From NCBI RefSeq assembly GCF_009914055.1, contig NZ_CP028271.1:3534001-3598000 (forward strand): a DNA stretch of 64,000 bases, given 5' to 3'. The stretch comes from Mixta intestinalis. Its GTDB lineage: Bacteria; Pseudomonadota; Gammaproteobacteria; Enterobacterales; Enterobacteriaceae. This document shows positions 52,426 through 60,343 of this stretch, piece after piece (the stretch's first letter is position 1; each line of letters begins with the position of its first letter). Position numbers and translations under genes: made by a program. Below the pieces are notes generated by a model, which saw only the letters and a program-made list of their open reading frames with translations, had not been told where the DNA came from and did no database searches.

Positions 52426-54846
52426 TTAAGATTGCATCAAACGCCGCAATAATTTATCTGATGTTATTGCTTCTGTTCTTTTCTTACTGTAGATCCGACC
52501 ATCGTTTCGTACGTAATAGCATCGTCCCCTTATCATTAGCTCCCCTCCGGCAGCCAGGCGACGAGCCCATAACTTTGTCAGCTCAGAATGCCAACCTAAA
52601 GATAGTGCAAAATCTGTAATCGATAAGGTCAGAACGTCATTTTCACTTGCATAAACTGCCTTATTAACTGGCTGCACGACTCTGGTTTCCTTCCATGCAG
52701 ACTTAACCAAAGCCCGGCGTTCTCGATAAGAAATCTGGCTCAGGTTCATTACATCATTGGGAAGTGCGCCCATACCTTTACCGACATTTTTTTGTTCAAG
52801 GGGACAGTTATTGTCACGAGTCCAAGGGGCGCAAGCGCCCTGGTCGGCTGTCGCCTCCTGAACGTCAACGGCCTTACGAACCTTTTTCCACTTCACCGCG
52901 TGCGTGCAAATCTTGCCTTCTGCAATCGGGGACCAGATGCCATAGATGCGGATACCGTGATCGCCGTAGGCGCTCGGCTCGTCGTTAAGCTCATATGCCG
53001 TGCGGACAAGGTGATATTTGCGGGGAACCAATACACCGCCCTGCTTCATGATGTATGTGGCAAAACAGCCCGCATCAGCCGCCGCCAGTACCGCATCCAG
53101 ACGCGGGTTATCCAGTACGGGCGCACCCGCTTTGCGTTCGCCCTGCACTCTCGCCGCCTGACCAGCCAGCAGGCGCAGCTCACGGTATGCCTGTCGCCCC
53201 GGAATACCAAAGAAACGGAACTGCTGGACACGATGCAGTGACGCCCAGGCGCTGACATGCTCGGCGCTGTCGCGCAGTGATCTGCCGGTTTCTCTGCTGA
53301 TTTCTTTAGCCAGCCCGCGTCCGTCGATATTCTTGCTGATGTATTTGGCGATGTAGCTGGTCGGTGTGCCCTTGCGCGGGTTGATGAGCTCGGACTTGAA
53401 GCGTGGCCCCGTATTGGTGCCCAGCTCTTCGCGGTCTTCACGGATAGCAAACTTACGCAGCAGCGCGGTGATGGAGCGGCGGTCTTTCTTGTGCATGAAG
53501 CACAGAAGATGCCAGTGCACGGTGCCGTCATGGTGCGGCTCTGCTACGCGGACGCCATACCAGCGCAGCCCGGCCTTGTGCATTGCCTTGCGAAAAGCGG
53601 CGAACGTATTAACCAGGTAATCACTGCTCTGCCGGACGGTGGCGCTGGACCACTTCGGATTGGGTCTGCCGTTATTGAGGGTTGCGTGGAAGCGTGACGG
53701 GCAGGTGATGGTATAGAACACAGCGCAGTCGCCGCGCATTTCTGCGATCAGCTCCAGCCCTTTAACGCAGGCCATCATCTCATTACGGCGGTGTGCCGGG
53801 TTGCTGTTGCTGGCGTTCACCACCTCTTCCATATCCAGCGTGTCGCCGTCTTCATTGACCAGCTCATGCGAGCGGAAAAACTCCAGCGATTTACGGCGCT
53901 GCTCGCGTTTGTGGAGCACGGCTTCGTAGCTGACATACGGGGACGCTTTCTTGTTGACCAGGCAGACGGCGCGCAGCTGTTCTTCCCGCCACTCGCAGCG
54001 CATTTGCCACAATTTACGATACCACCAGTCCGCGCACAGCATACGCGCCAGCGACGGGGGGATCAGTTCATAAGGCACCGGCTTGCGGCGGTGCTTTTTG
54101 CGGCGTAACTGCTCAAAGGCAGGCGGGATGACCTCAAGGCGCATGGCCTCTGCGGCAACCCTTTCCCATGCCTGACGGATTTCTTCTGGTTTAACATCGT
54201 CGCTGACAAACAGATCGCCGCAGGCCGCATCAAGACACATGCTCATATGTGCCGCAACCAGTGTGGAAAGGCGCTTAACCTGATCCTGATTCATTTCAGG
54301 CAGCACCAGTAGCCCTTCCAGTCCGTCATGGCTCGCCATGAACCGGAAAGAGGCAGACACCTGACTGTCACGCACGCGCTCCAGGCGTTCAAGGCACGGC
54401 CTGATTGTTTCGCGCAAATAGCGGGAATAAGCTTTCGGACGGCCCAGGCCATGGAAATATTTAATCCGTTCCAGCAAAGGCTTGCTGATGTGGGGCGGCA
54501 TGACGTTAACGTCAGCCAGAATGACCAAATCAGGATTAAAACGCTGCTGCTCGCGGGCCATTTTGGCACGGCTAATCTGGCGGTCCTGCTCCATTTCATG
54601 CTGGACAGGATCGCGGGATTCATTGAAGAAATAGCGTTCCCAGACCTCATTACTCAAGGCCTCGCGGCGCAGCTGTTCCTGCTCGTTATCCGCAGCGTAA
54701 AGAGCAATCAGGTTTGAAAGCGCAGACTCTGGCGCAACTTCCACCGGGTCCAGATAGGGGTTAATCGCTTTTTTTGGTGCGTTCCATGGAAAGGCTGCGG
54801 CGGCCTCATCTGAGCCGCCGTAGTTTTTAACCTCATGATGGCTCAC
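52426..54846 (-). CDS. Replication initiator nickase (gpA-like)
   Basis: 806 residues, close to P2 gpA (761). The HUH metal motif is VHWHLLCF (His444, His446) and the paired catalytic tyrosines are in TSYIAKYISK (Tyr498 and Tyr502). It nicks the phage origin, which in P2 lies within gene A, and starts rolling-circle replication. It overlaps the Dam gene by 4 bases (ATGA type). Last gene of the leftward early operon. Confidence 0.94.
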   Translation of the reverse strand: MSHHEVKNYGGSDEAAAAFPWNAPKKAINPYLDPVEVAPESALSNLIALYAADNEQEQLRREALSNEVWERYFFNESRDPVQHEMEQDRQISRAKMAREQQRFNPDLVILADVNVMPPHISKPLLERIKYFHGLGRPKAYSRYLRETIRPCLERLERVRDSQVSASFRFMASHDGLEGLLVLPEMNQDQVKRLSTLVAAHMSMCLDAACGDLFVSDDVKPEEIRQAWERVAAEAMRLEVIPPAFEQLRRKKHRRKPVPYELIPPSLARMLCADWWYRKLWQMRCEWREEQLRAVCLVNKKASPYVSYEAVLHKREQRRKSLEFFRSHELVNEDGDTLDMEEVVNASNSNPAHRRNEMMACVKGLELIAEMRGDCAVFYTITCPSRFHATLNNGRPNPKWSSATVRQSSDYLVNTFAAFRKAMHKAGLRWYGVRVAEPHHDGTVHWHLLCFMHKKDRRSITALLRKFAIREDREELGTNTGPRFKSELINPRKGTPTSYIAKYISKNIDGRGLAKEISRETGRSLRDSAEHVSAWASLHRVQQFRFFGIPGRQAYRELRLLAGQAARVQGERKAGAPVLDNPRLDAVLAAADAGCFATYIMKQGGVLVPRKYHLVRTAYELNDEPSAYGDHGIRIYGIWSPIAEGKICTHAVKWKKVRKAVDVQEATADQGACAPWTRDNNCPLEQKNVGKGMGALPNDVMNLSQISYRERRALVKSAWKETRVVQPVNKAVYASENDVLTLSITDFALSLGWHSELTKLWARRLAAGGELMIRGRCYYVRNDGRIYSKKRTEAITSDKLLRRLMQS

Positions 54847-55697
54847 GGGCGCACCTCATAAACGACTGAACAATCAGAGCCGCCAGCTGGATCAACGCCA
54901 GCCCAAACTTTCGGTTTCAGTACAGCAATCAGTTCGCCTGCGCTTTTCCCGTCACCCGCAGCAACACCGATGCTGCGTTTTGCATTGATGCGGTTATGGG
55001 TGAAACTGCGATACAGGGAACGAGTCAGAAAAGTGTCGCTGTTAGAAGCGACAACCGGATAGCCTTCTAATGCACAGCGTTCAAGAATAGACGCCAGATG
55101 ATACTGATCGTCTTCTGTAAAACCGGCAGTGTGGTAACCGCTAAATGTGCCATCGTATGGCGGATCACAATAAACAATATCACCAGCCTTTAGCTGCGCC
55201 AGCGTTTCTTCATAGCTGGCACAGATAAATGTTGCGCGCTGAGCCTTTTCTGCAAAAACGCGTATTTCACTTTCAGGAAAATACGGATTTTTATAATTAC
55301 CGTAAGGAACATTGAAAATTCCACTCAGGTTATAGCGACACAAACCACGATAACAATGGCGGTTTAGATATAGAAAATATGCTGCCTTCTCTACCTCATC
55401 AGAAATGGAGTAATTGAATTGCTGACGTACACGGTAATAACGAATATCTGTATTAAAATATTTAAATAAATCCTTCGCCATCTGAATGACTGCTTCATGG
55501 TCTTTCTGAATCATCAGATAAAGATTAATCAAATCCGGATTAATATCAGCGACAAGATAATGAGGGTAGTCTGTTGCCATCATCACAGCGCAGGAACCCG
55601 CGAAAGGCTCAACCAGTCGCAGACCAGCAGGAAGATGCTTAATCAGTTCCGGCATGATGGCGGTTTTATTACCCGCCCATTTTAGAATGGTAGCCAT
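54843..55697 (-). CDS. DNA adenine methyltransferase (Dam-like)
   Basis: 284 residues with the class alpha order: KWAGNKTAIMPELIKHLP (target region), motif I VEPFAGSCAVMM near residue 33 and motif IV DIVYCDPPYDGTFSGY near residue 175. It is likely to methylate GATC or a related adenine target and could protect phage DNA from host restriction or tune the phage switch. It lies between the DUF3850 gene (16-base overlap) and gpA (4-base overlap) in the early operon. Confidence 0.92.
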   Translation of the reverse strand: MATILKWAGNKTAIMPELIKHLPAGLRLVEPFAGSCAVMMATDYPHYLVADINPDLINLYLMIQKDHEAVIQMAKDLFKYFNTDIRYYRVRQQFNYSISDEVEKAAYFLYLNRHCYRGLCRYNLSGIFNVPYGNYKNPYFPESEIRVFAEKAQRATFICASYEETLAQLKAGDIVYCDPPYDGTFSGYHTAGFTEDDQYHLASILERCALEGYPVVASNSDTFLTRSLYRSFTHNRINAKRSIGVAAGDGKSAGELIAVLKPKVWAGVDPAGGSDCSVVYEVRP

Positions 55698-56008
55698 TCA
55701 GCACCCCCTGTAAGAACATATACCAGTGTTTCAGCGGGGGTTAACGGGCGAATTGATAACATTACCCAATGACCGGGAATCCAGTTGCCGGGCATAGGAA
55801 GAATGTCATTTACAGGCAACATATGGGTAATAATTGCCGCACACACTTTACCGGTGTACTTGCCGTCGTGGTTCCATTCACATAAAGAAAGAACATCACC
55901 GACTTTATAGCCCCGGTCATTTCTCCTAAGTTCGGCCTTTTTTTCTCCTGTAACAACAGCATTGAAATAAACAGGGGCAATCTTTAACTGATGAATGCGC
56001 AAGGTCAT
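55682..56008 (-). CDS. DUF3850 (ASCH/PUA-like) protein
   Basis: 108 residues from the ATG at 56008, which has a GGAGG site. The family features are HQLKIAPVYFNAVVTGEKKAELR, NDRGYKVGDVLSLCEWN and the closing MLSIRPLTPAE. The fold is RNA-binding-like, but no function is known in phage; it is common in early operons of P2-like phages. It overlaps the Dam gene by 16 bases. Confidence 0.8.
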   Translation of the reverse strand: MTLRIHQLKIAPVYFNAVVTGEKKAELRRNDRGYKVGDVLSLCEWNHDGKYTGKVCAAIITHMLPVNDILPMPGNWIPGHWVMLSIRPLTPAETLVYVLTGGAEWLPF

Positions 56009-56238
56009 ACAGTACCTCCGTTGTAATGCTTGCCTTTCAGCTCTGCGATTTCCTGGCACGTGATGCAGCACTGCACGCCAGGAATGGCGCGGCGGCGAGC
56101 TGGCGGAATTGGAGCATCACAGTCAACACAGAGCACACGGGAAGCACCAATACCGGGCTTTTTGCTGCGGGCAGTAAGGATATTGCGCTGAAGTTCATCA
56201 GTGACACGCTGTTGTACGAGATCCATTAAATCAGCCAT
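56005..56238 (-). CDS. TraR/DksA-type zinc finger protein
   Basis: 77 residues, MADLMDLVQQRVTDELQRNI, with a four-Cys zinc finger (LCVDCDAPIPPARR... CCITCQEI). The family binds RNA polymerase near the secondary channel, as DksA does, without ppGpp need in the short TraR form. It overlaps both neighbours by a few bases in the early operon, like orf82 of P2. Confidence 0.9.
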   Translation of the reverse strand: MADLMDLVQQRVTDELQRNILTARSKKPGIGASRVLCVDCDAPIPPARRRAIPGVQCCITCQEIAELKGKHYNGGTV

Positions 56239-56468
56239 TAATGCCAGTCTCCCCGTGATTCAGCTTCATAACGCGCCGCTTCACGGCGTAGCAATTCTGC
56301 GGCCTCTATTGCGGTCATTTCCTTTTGCTGAATGTGGATCGCCAGCGCCTCCATTCGGATTGAAACGGCAAAGGCACAGCTTTTCCGCTCATCCAAGCGG
56401 GCCTCTTGAAATAGCTGGGGCAAGCCATCTGGTTTGATTTTGTTGGCACAGGTTTTAATATTTCGCAT
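56238..56468 (-). CDS. DUF2732 family phage protein
   Basis: 76 residues from the ATG at 56468 (MRNIKTCANKIKPDGL). It has the charged helical pattern SFAVSIRMEALAIH-like (here RKSCAFAVSIRMEALAI) and ELLRREAARYEAE of the DUF2732 family found next to the TraR-type gene in P2-related prophages. Function unknown. Confidence 0.7.
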   Translation of the reverse strand: MRNIKTCANKIKPDGLPQLFQEARLDERKSCAFAVSIRMEALAIHIQQKEMTAIEAAELLRREAARYEAESRGDWH

Positions 56469-56543
56469 AGTTGTTCTCTTAAATTTGAGCAATGGGAAGC
56501 CTGGCGGGTTTACGCCTGTTTCTTTTTGGTGAGCAGTTATTTG

Positions 56544-56942
56544 TTAGTTAGGTGCCGTTTCTGGCTCTGGCGGTTTGTCACGAGCTGCCTGCAACTCAGC
56601 ACAGGGCGCGACATAATCTTCAAATTCCCACGGTATTGATGCAGCGACCTCTGAAAGACGCTTAATACCCATCATTACGCAAGTTTTTTCCGCGTTACTA
56701 AGATCGTCATAGGTTAAATTCAGATGTCGCCGGGTTAGCTGTGGTAAACCAGCCACGCGACTGGCAGCTTCGTTCGCAAGAATGAAGATCACCTTTTTGC
56801 GCGTTTCATTCAGGCTGTTAAAACGGGTTGCTGTATCGTTAACGCGCGATGCCTTCAGGCTGGCTTGCAGCCGCGCGCGCTGCGCAAGGAACTGGCTACG
56901 CCCCGTTTGCCCTAGTTGCTGTTTGCTTTGTTCTGAAAACAT
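56544..56942 (-). CDS. Early phage protein at the position of P2 gene B
   Basis: 132 residues from the ATG at 56942 (MFSEQSKQQLGQTGRSQFLA), with a GGAGG site. It contains LRARLQASLKASR-like basic helices and ETRKKVIFILANEAASRVAGLPQ, then LTYDDLSNAEKTCVMMGIKRL. By size and place between Fil and DUF2732 it is the counterpart of P2 gpB, the DnaB-interacting replication protein, but I do not recognise a sequence match firmly, so the role is a positional inference. Confidence 0.5.
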   Translation of the reverse strand: MFSEQSKQQLGQTGRSQFLAQRARLQASLKASRVNDTATRFNSLNETRKKVIFILANEAASRVAGLPQLTRRHLNLTYDDLSNAEKTCVMMGIKRLSEVAASIPWEFEDYVAPCAELQAARDKPPEPETAPN

Positions 56943-56957
56943 AATCACCTCCAGCGA

Positions 56958-57179
56958 TTAAGCGAAAATGCCCATTAGGCGGGCAAACCAGCGACGTTTG
57001 TTGCGTGGGCGAGACATAAACGGCAAGCGGCAACCTTTGATAAATTTCACCTCTGCCGCTTTTGGCTGAAAGAAACGGCCGTCCGGTGTTTCAATCCAGC
57101 CACGGATGTGCGCCCGGTGTGTTACCTGCTGGCCGTGGTTCAGCAGACTGGCGAATGATGGGCATTGCATCATAGACAT
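56958..57179 (-). CDS. Fil-like phage filamentation protein
   Basis: 73 residues from the ATG at 57179 (MSMMQCPSFASLLNHGQQV). It has the family pattern CPSFASLL, HIRGWIETPDGRFFQP and KAAEVKFIKGCRLPF, like the Fil protein of phage 186, whose expression blocks cell division on induction. It follows cox in the early operon. Confidence 0.7.
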   Translation of the reverse strand: MSMMQCPSFASLLNHGQQVTHRAHIRGWIETPDGRFFQPKAAEVKFIKGCRLPFMSRPRNKRRWFARLMGIFA

Positions 57180-57189
57180 GGTCTTCTCC

Positions 57190-57462
57190 TTACAGACCCA
57201 TCCACAACAACCATGCGTCGCGCTGTTCTGCCGGGCGGTTATAAAACGCCTCGCGCACTCCACGATTGAACTCAGGAATAAAAACCAGCTTGTCACCAGC
57301 TCTGGCCGCTGGTTTTGTCGGATCGCGCAACTCAATAACCGGCAATTTATTGGCTTTAAGCATCGCTTCGACAGCGGTCTTCGGCTTGCCCAGCAATTCC
57401 GCAAACTTATCAGGGTGAATTGCGTCCAGCGGATACTGGATAACGTAATCATTCGCTTGCAT
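57190..57462 (-). CDS. Cox-like excisionase and repressor
   Basis: 90 residues from the ATG at 57462 with a GGAGAAGG site. It matches P2 Cox along its length: PDKFAELLGKPKTAVEAM, KLPVIELRDPTKPAARAGD, VFIPEFNRGVREAFYNRP and the ending QRDAWLLWMGL. Cox directs excision with integrase and represses the repressor promoter. First gene of the early operon, divergent from the C-type repressor. The frame extends upstream through the operator, which is rejected as a start. Confidence 0.9.
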   Translation of the reverse strand: MQANDYVIQYPLDAIHPDKFAELLGKPKTAVEAMLKANKLPVIELRDPTKPAARAGDKLVFIPEFNRGVREAFYNRPAEQRDAWLLWMGL

Positions 57463-57523
57463 AACCTTCTCCATTCTCACGTAGTTACATGCTAACCTTG
57501 TCGATCCAGCCTTTTTAAACTCG

Positions 57524-57541
57524 CTCAGGAGCATTCCTGAG
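57524..57541. promoter_or_regulatory. Inverted repeat in the cox-repressor switch region (1)
   Basis: CTCAGGA GCAT TCCTGAG is a perfect 7-base inverted repeat with a 4-base centre, in the 157-base gap between cox and the repressor gene. Possible operator for the repressor or Cox. Confidence 0.5.
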
Positions 57542-57555
57542 AGGGCTGGCCACAC

Positions 57556-57587
57556 CCTCAATGGTTTTAAAAGTAAAACCATTGAGG
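57556..57587. promoter_or_regulatory. Inverted repeat in the switch region (2), likely operator
   Basis: CCTCAATGGTTTTA AAAG TAAAACCATTGAGG: a perfect 14-base inverted repeat with a 4-base centre, 32 bases before the repressor ATG at 57620. The symmetry suits a dimeric helix-turn-helix repressor such as the one encoded next to it. A short TTTTAG repeat follows before the ATG. Confidence 0.65.
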
Positions 57588-57619
57588 CGATTTTAGTTTT
57601 AGTTTTGGAACCATGTCAA

Positions 57620-57913
57620 ATGAAAATGGGCGAGAAAGTGAAAGCTATACGCGCAGCGGAGAAGATTACGCAGATTAATTTCTGTGAAATCACCGGGATA
57701 CCACTGAGCACACTTAAAAACTATGAAGGGGGGCACTCTGAACCAAGCCTAACGAATATGTTGTTAATCACCTCACAACCGCGTTTTAAGAAATACACCC
57801 TATGGCTAATGACTGACGAAACGGCACCAGAAGCCGGACAGGTTAGTCCGGCCCTCGCACACTCTGGGCAAGAAGAAACAACCTCGCAGCACTCCGGCCG
57901 CAAAACTGGCTAA
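57620..57913 (+). CDS. Phage repressor (CI/C-type, helix-turn-helix)
   Basis: 97 residues from the ATG at 57620 (MKMGEKVKAIRAAEKITQIN); the TTG at 57605 is not preferred. The helix-turn-helix is KITQINFCEITGIPLSTLKNYEG near residues 15-37. No cleavable peptidase domain is present, so it is a small non-SOS repressor of the P2 C type rather than lambda CI. Divergent from cox with two inverted repeats between. The integrase gene follows 112 bases downstream on the same strand. Confidence 0.85.
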   Translation: MKMGEKVKAIRAAEKITQINFCEITGIPLSTLKNYEGGHSEPSLTNMLLITSQPRFKKYTLWLMTDETAPEAGQVSPALAHSGQEETTSQHSGRKTG

Positions 57914-58025
57914 ATATTCACCAATGTTACGTTAAGCATAAGCTGGCGTTATTGGTGTCTAAACTTTCAACACATACTCACAAAGGGTTAATTACAAAGA
58001 AAACACGCATCCATCGGAGGGTTTT

Positions 58026-59006
58026 ATGACCATTAAACGACTCGATGATGGACGTTATGAAGTGGACATCAGACCACGCGGGCGCGAAGGACGTCGCATT
58101 CGCCGGAAGTTTGAAAGGAAGGCTGAAGCAGTAGCCTTTGAACGTTACACACTGGCGAACGCCAACACTAAAGAGTGGGCGGGCCAACGGGCAGACCGGC
58201 GCACCCTAAATGAGTTGTTGGACGTTTGGTGGAAGTATCACGGCCAGAACCATGAACACGGCGTCAAAGAGCGTAGGCATCTGATCAAGACTGTTGATGG
58301 CCTGGGTAATCCGCCTGTCAGCAGATTGACCAAGCGATCCCTGATGGATTATCGATCTCAGCGTCTGCGCGACGGCATCAGCGCAGCAACAATCAATCGG
58401 GAAATTTACCGGCTATCGGGTATGTTCACGCGTCTGATCGCGCTGGAAGAAATGTCAGGGGAAAACCCCATTCATGGGCTGTCGCCGCTGGCGGAAAAAA
58501 ACCCGGAAATGACGTTTCTCGAAAAAGCGGAGATCGCAAAATTGTTGAACGCTCTGACGGGTGATGCGCTGTTGGTAGCGCTGGTTGCAATCAGCACAGG
58601 CGGGCGATGGACAGAAGTTGCGACGCTAAAGCCATCACAAATAGTTAGGGGCCGCGTCACTTTCCTGAAAACAAAAAACGGGAAAAAGAGAACGGTACCC
58701 ATCAGTGATGAACTTGAGAAGAAAGTTAAGCGGGAGGCCAGCGGCCAGCTGTTTAAAGTGGATTATGACAAATTTTGTGCGGTGCTGCGTAGCGTCAAAC
58801 CGGATATGCCAGCTCAACAGGCTACCCACGTCTTACGCCACACGTTTGCGAGCCACTTTATGATGCAGGGCGGGAATATCATTGCATTGCAGCAAATCTT
58901 GGGGCACGCGAATATTCAGCAGACCATGATGTATGCTCATCTATCTCCTGATTATCTGCAAAATGCAGTCGCGCTAAATCCGCTGGGTGGAGGGGTGTCA
59001 CTATGA
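58026..59006 (+). CDS. int: Tyrosine integrase of prophage 1
   Basis: 326 residues of the P2-type tyrosine recombinase family. Catalytic residues: Arg194 (STGGRWTEVAT), His268 and Arg271 (THVLRHTFASH), His294 (LGHANIQQT) and Tyr303 (MMYAHL). The N-terminal arm-binding domain is basic (RPRGREGRRIRRKFERK). A GGAGG site precedes the ATG. It lies 134 bases from the att core with the arm repeats between, so it is the integrase for this site. Confidence 0.95.
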   Translation: MTIKRLDDGRYEVDIRPRGREGRRIRRKFERKAEAVAFERYTLANANTKEWAGQRADRRTLNELLDVWWKYHGQNHEHGVKERRHLIKTVDGLGNPPVSRLTKRSLMDYRSQRLRDGISAATINREIYRLSGMFTRLIALEEMSGENPIHGLSPLAEKNPEMTFLEKAEIAKLLNALTGDALLVALVAISTGGRWTEVATLKPSQIVRGRVTFLKTKNGKKRTVPISDELEKKVKREASGQLFKVDYDKFCAVLRSVKPDMPAQQATHVLRHTFASHFMMQGGNIIALQQILGHANIQQTMMYAHLSPDYLQNAVALNPLGGGVSL

Positions 59007-59014
59007 TCCTGAGT

Positions 59015-59032
59015 GTCCACATTGTGTCCACA
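59015..59032. promoter_or_regulatory. Integrase arm-type sites, right arm of prophage 1
   Basis: Two GTCCACA repeats at 59015-59021 and 59026-59032, 11 bases apart, just after the integrase stop. Same spacing and sequence as the pair at the left end of prophage 1. Confidence 0.65.
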
Positions 59033-59117
59033 CTCAAAAAATTTTAAGCCCGCCCCAGAACGTTACAGCTTTTTGTAAGCGTCTGTTTTTAAGAAGTTTG
59101 TGAGGTAAGTCCCTGAT

Positions 59118-59160
59118 AAAAAAAACCCCGCCATCATGGCGGGGAAGACAGGGATGGTGA
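59118..59160. other. Shared att site between prophage 1 and prophage 2
   Basis: GGGGAAGACAGGGATGGTGA at 59141-59160 repeats the attL core exactly. The adjoining hairpin CCCCGCC ATCAT GGCGGGG (59126-59144) has two compensatory base-pair changes against attL and also keeps an A8 run, so on the minus strand it still reads as a CpxQ-like terminator. Phage DNA lies on both sides: the integrase of prophage 1 on the left, prophage 2 on the right. Confidence 0.85.
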
Positions 59161-59210
59161 AGGAATCCAGTCAGTAACACAATGGAATAAAAGGATTTAT
59201 TTCAATCTTC

Positions 59211-59228
59211 GTCTACATTTTGACTACA
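59211..59228. promoter_or_regulatory. Likely integrase arm sites of prophage 2
   Basis: GTCTACA (59211-59217) and GACTACA (59222-59228), 11 bases apart, 50 bases right of the shared att. Geometry and sequence resemble the arm repeats of prophage 1, with changes suggesting a related but different integrase. Confidence 0.5.
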
Positions 59229-59237
59229 CTTCGACAA

Positions 59238-59272
59238 AAAGCCCTGTATTTGCAATGCAGGGCTTTCCTTGA
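59238..59272. terminator. Hairpin at the left end of prophage 2
   Basis: Stem AGCCCTG / CAGGGCT around an AT loop, with A5 before and a T-rich tail after. It could stop transcription entering prophage 2 from either side. The rest of the 325-base gap 59007-59331 holds the att and arm sites. Confidence 0.6.
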
Positions 59273-59331
59273 TTTGATGGTGACGACTTTTTTACTGGTG
59301 TGAATTTGCACAAACTAAAGGAGCGTCATAG

Positions 59332-60024
59332 ATGACAATGACTACATGCAGGAAGTGCGGGAGCGAAGTCGCTCGCAAAGAAAAAAAATGCCCGTATTGT
59401 GATGTTAAAAAACCAGGGGATCGATGGTGGCACCCTTTAGCTGCCCTGGCTGTTCTCATAGTGGTTTTAGGGATTATTCCGAAGGCGTGTTCTTATATAC
59501 CAGAAGCACCAAATGATACATCGTCTAACTATAAAAACACCTCACTAAAGCAATGGCGTGGCTTAGATAAAGGTGAGCGCTCTAAAATTATTGAAAGCTA
59601 TTTATCTCAATCTGGCTTACCTCTAAGCGCATCAACCGATTTTTACAAATGTATTAGCCAGCACTCATATACGAAAAATGATGATATCAAGGCTTCCGAG
59701 GCACTCGATTGGTGTAAGCAAGATTATCAGAAGGATCCGTCTTCTTTAGCCAAGATGGTAGATTTTGACGTTTTCAGAAGTAATGTCAGATTGTTTGATA
59801 GCTCATACCAACCGCTTATTGCTGCAATAAAAGACGACATGAATGATCCGTCTTCATTCAAACATTTGGAAACTAAGTATCGGTTTATCCTGGATGGTGC
59901 AGCACCTTACGCCATTGCCACAACCACTTATCAAGGTGCCAATAGTTATGGCGCAACGGTGAAAAATCAGTTATCCGCTAAAATCGATCTGAAGACTGGT
60001 CATATTGTCGAATACTTACGATGA
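59332..60024 (+). CDS. Zinc-ribbon membrane protein, prophage cargo of unknown function
   Basis: 230 residues. An N-terminal zinc ribbon (CRKCGSEVARKEKKCPYC) is followed by one membrane helix at about 33-50 (PLAALAVLIVVLGIIP) and a polar domain of about 175 residues that should lie in the periplasm (LDKGERSKIIESYLSQSGL; YGATVKNQLSAKIDLKTGHI). It lies between att and ogr on the opposite strand to ogr, AT-rich, and ends at a terminator. I do not recognise the family. By place it is a lysogenic-conversion gene, for example exclusion or defence, but nothing in the sequence proves this. Confidence 0.8.
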   Translation: MTMTTCRKCGSEVARKEKKCPYCDVKKPGDRWWHPLAALAVLIVVLGIIPKACSYIPEAPNDTSSNYKNTSLKQWRGLDKGERSKIIESYLSQSGLPLSASTDFYKCISQHSYTKNDDIKASEALDWCKQDYQKDPSSLAKMVDFDVFRSNVRLFDSSYQPLIAAIKDDMNDPSSFKHLETKYRFILDGAAPYAIATTTYQGANSYGATVKNQLSAKIDLKTGHIVEYLR

Positions 60025-60027
60025 AAC

Positions 60028-60058
60028 AAAACCCCGCGATTTTCGCGGGGTTCTTTTA
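60028..60058. terminator. Bidirectional terminator between cargo gene and ogr
   Basis: Stem ACCCCGCGA / TCGCGGGGT with a T3 loop and T-rich tail, serving the convergent cargo gene and the ogr-D operon. Confidence 0.85.
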
Positions 60059-60304
60059 TAACGCAAGATTCAACTGATCCCTTCCATAGTGGGACGCCGG
60101 GAAGGCATCACGAGGGATGAAGTCAGGCGGTAGCGGTGCAACACCTGCGCGTTTTGTTACTTCCCTTTCCACGCTGTTAAGCGTGGTGAATGACCGGCTA
60201 CATTCAAGATTCTGACACTGGTGATATTGACGGATTGTCATATCGGTTATTTTACGGCTGGTACGGGTGCGGGCCATAGCGCCGCAAAATGGACATCTGA
60301 ACAT
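60056..60304 (-). CDS. Ogr-type late gene activator (prophage 2)
   Basis: 82 residues from the ATG at 60304 (MFRCPFCGAMARTRTSRKIT). The zinc finger (CPFC and CQNLEC) and SRSFTTLNSVER follow the P2 Ogr and 186 B pattern closely. It activates the late promoters with host RNA polymerase. It follows gpD and sits next to att, as in P2. It is distinct from the Ogr-like protein of prophage 1. Confidence 0.93.
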   Translation of the reverse strand: MFRCPFCGAMARTRTSRKITDMTIRQYHQCQNLECSRSFTTLNSVEREVTKRAGVAPLPPDFIPRDAFPASHYGRDQLNLAL

Positions 60305-60343
60305 AATGATGGCTCCCCTGTGGGAGTTGAACTCCATTTCATT

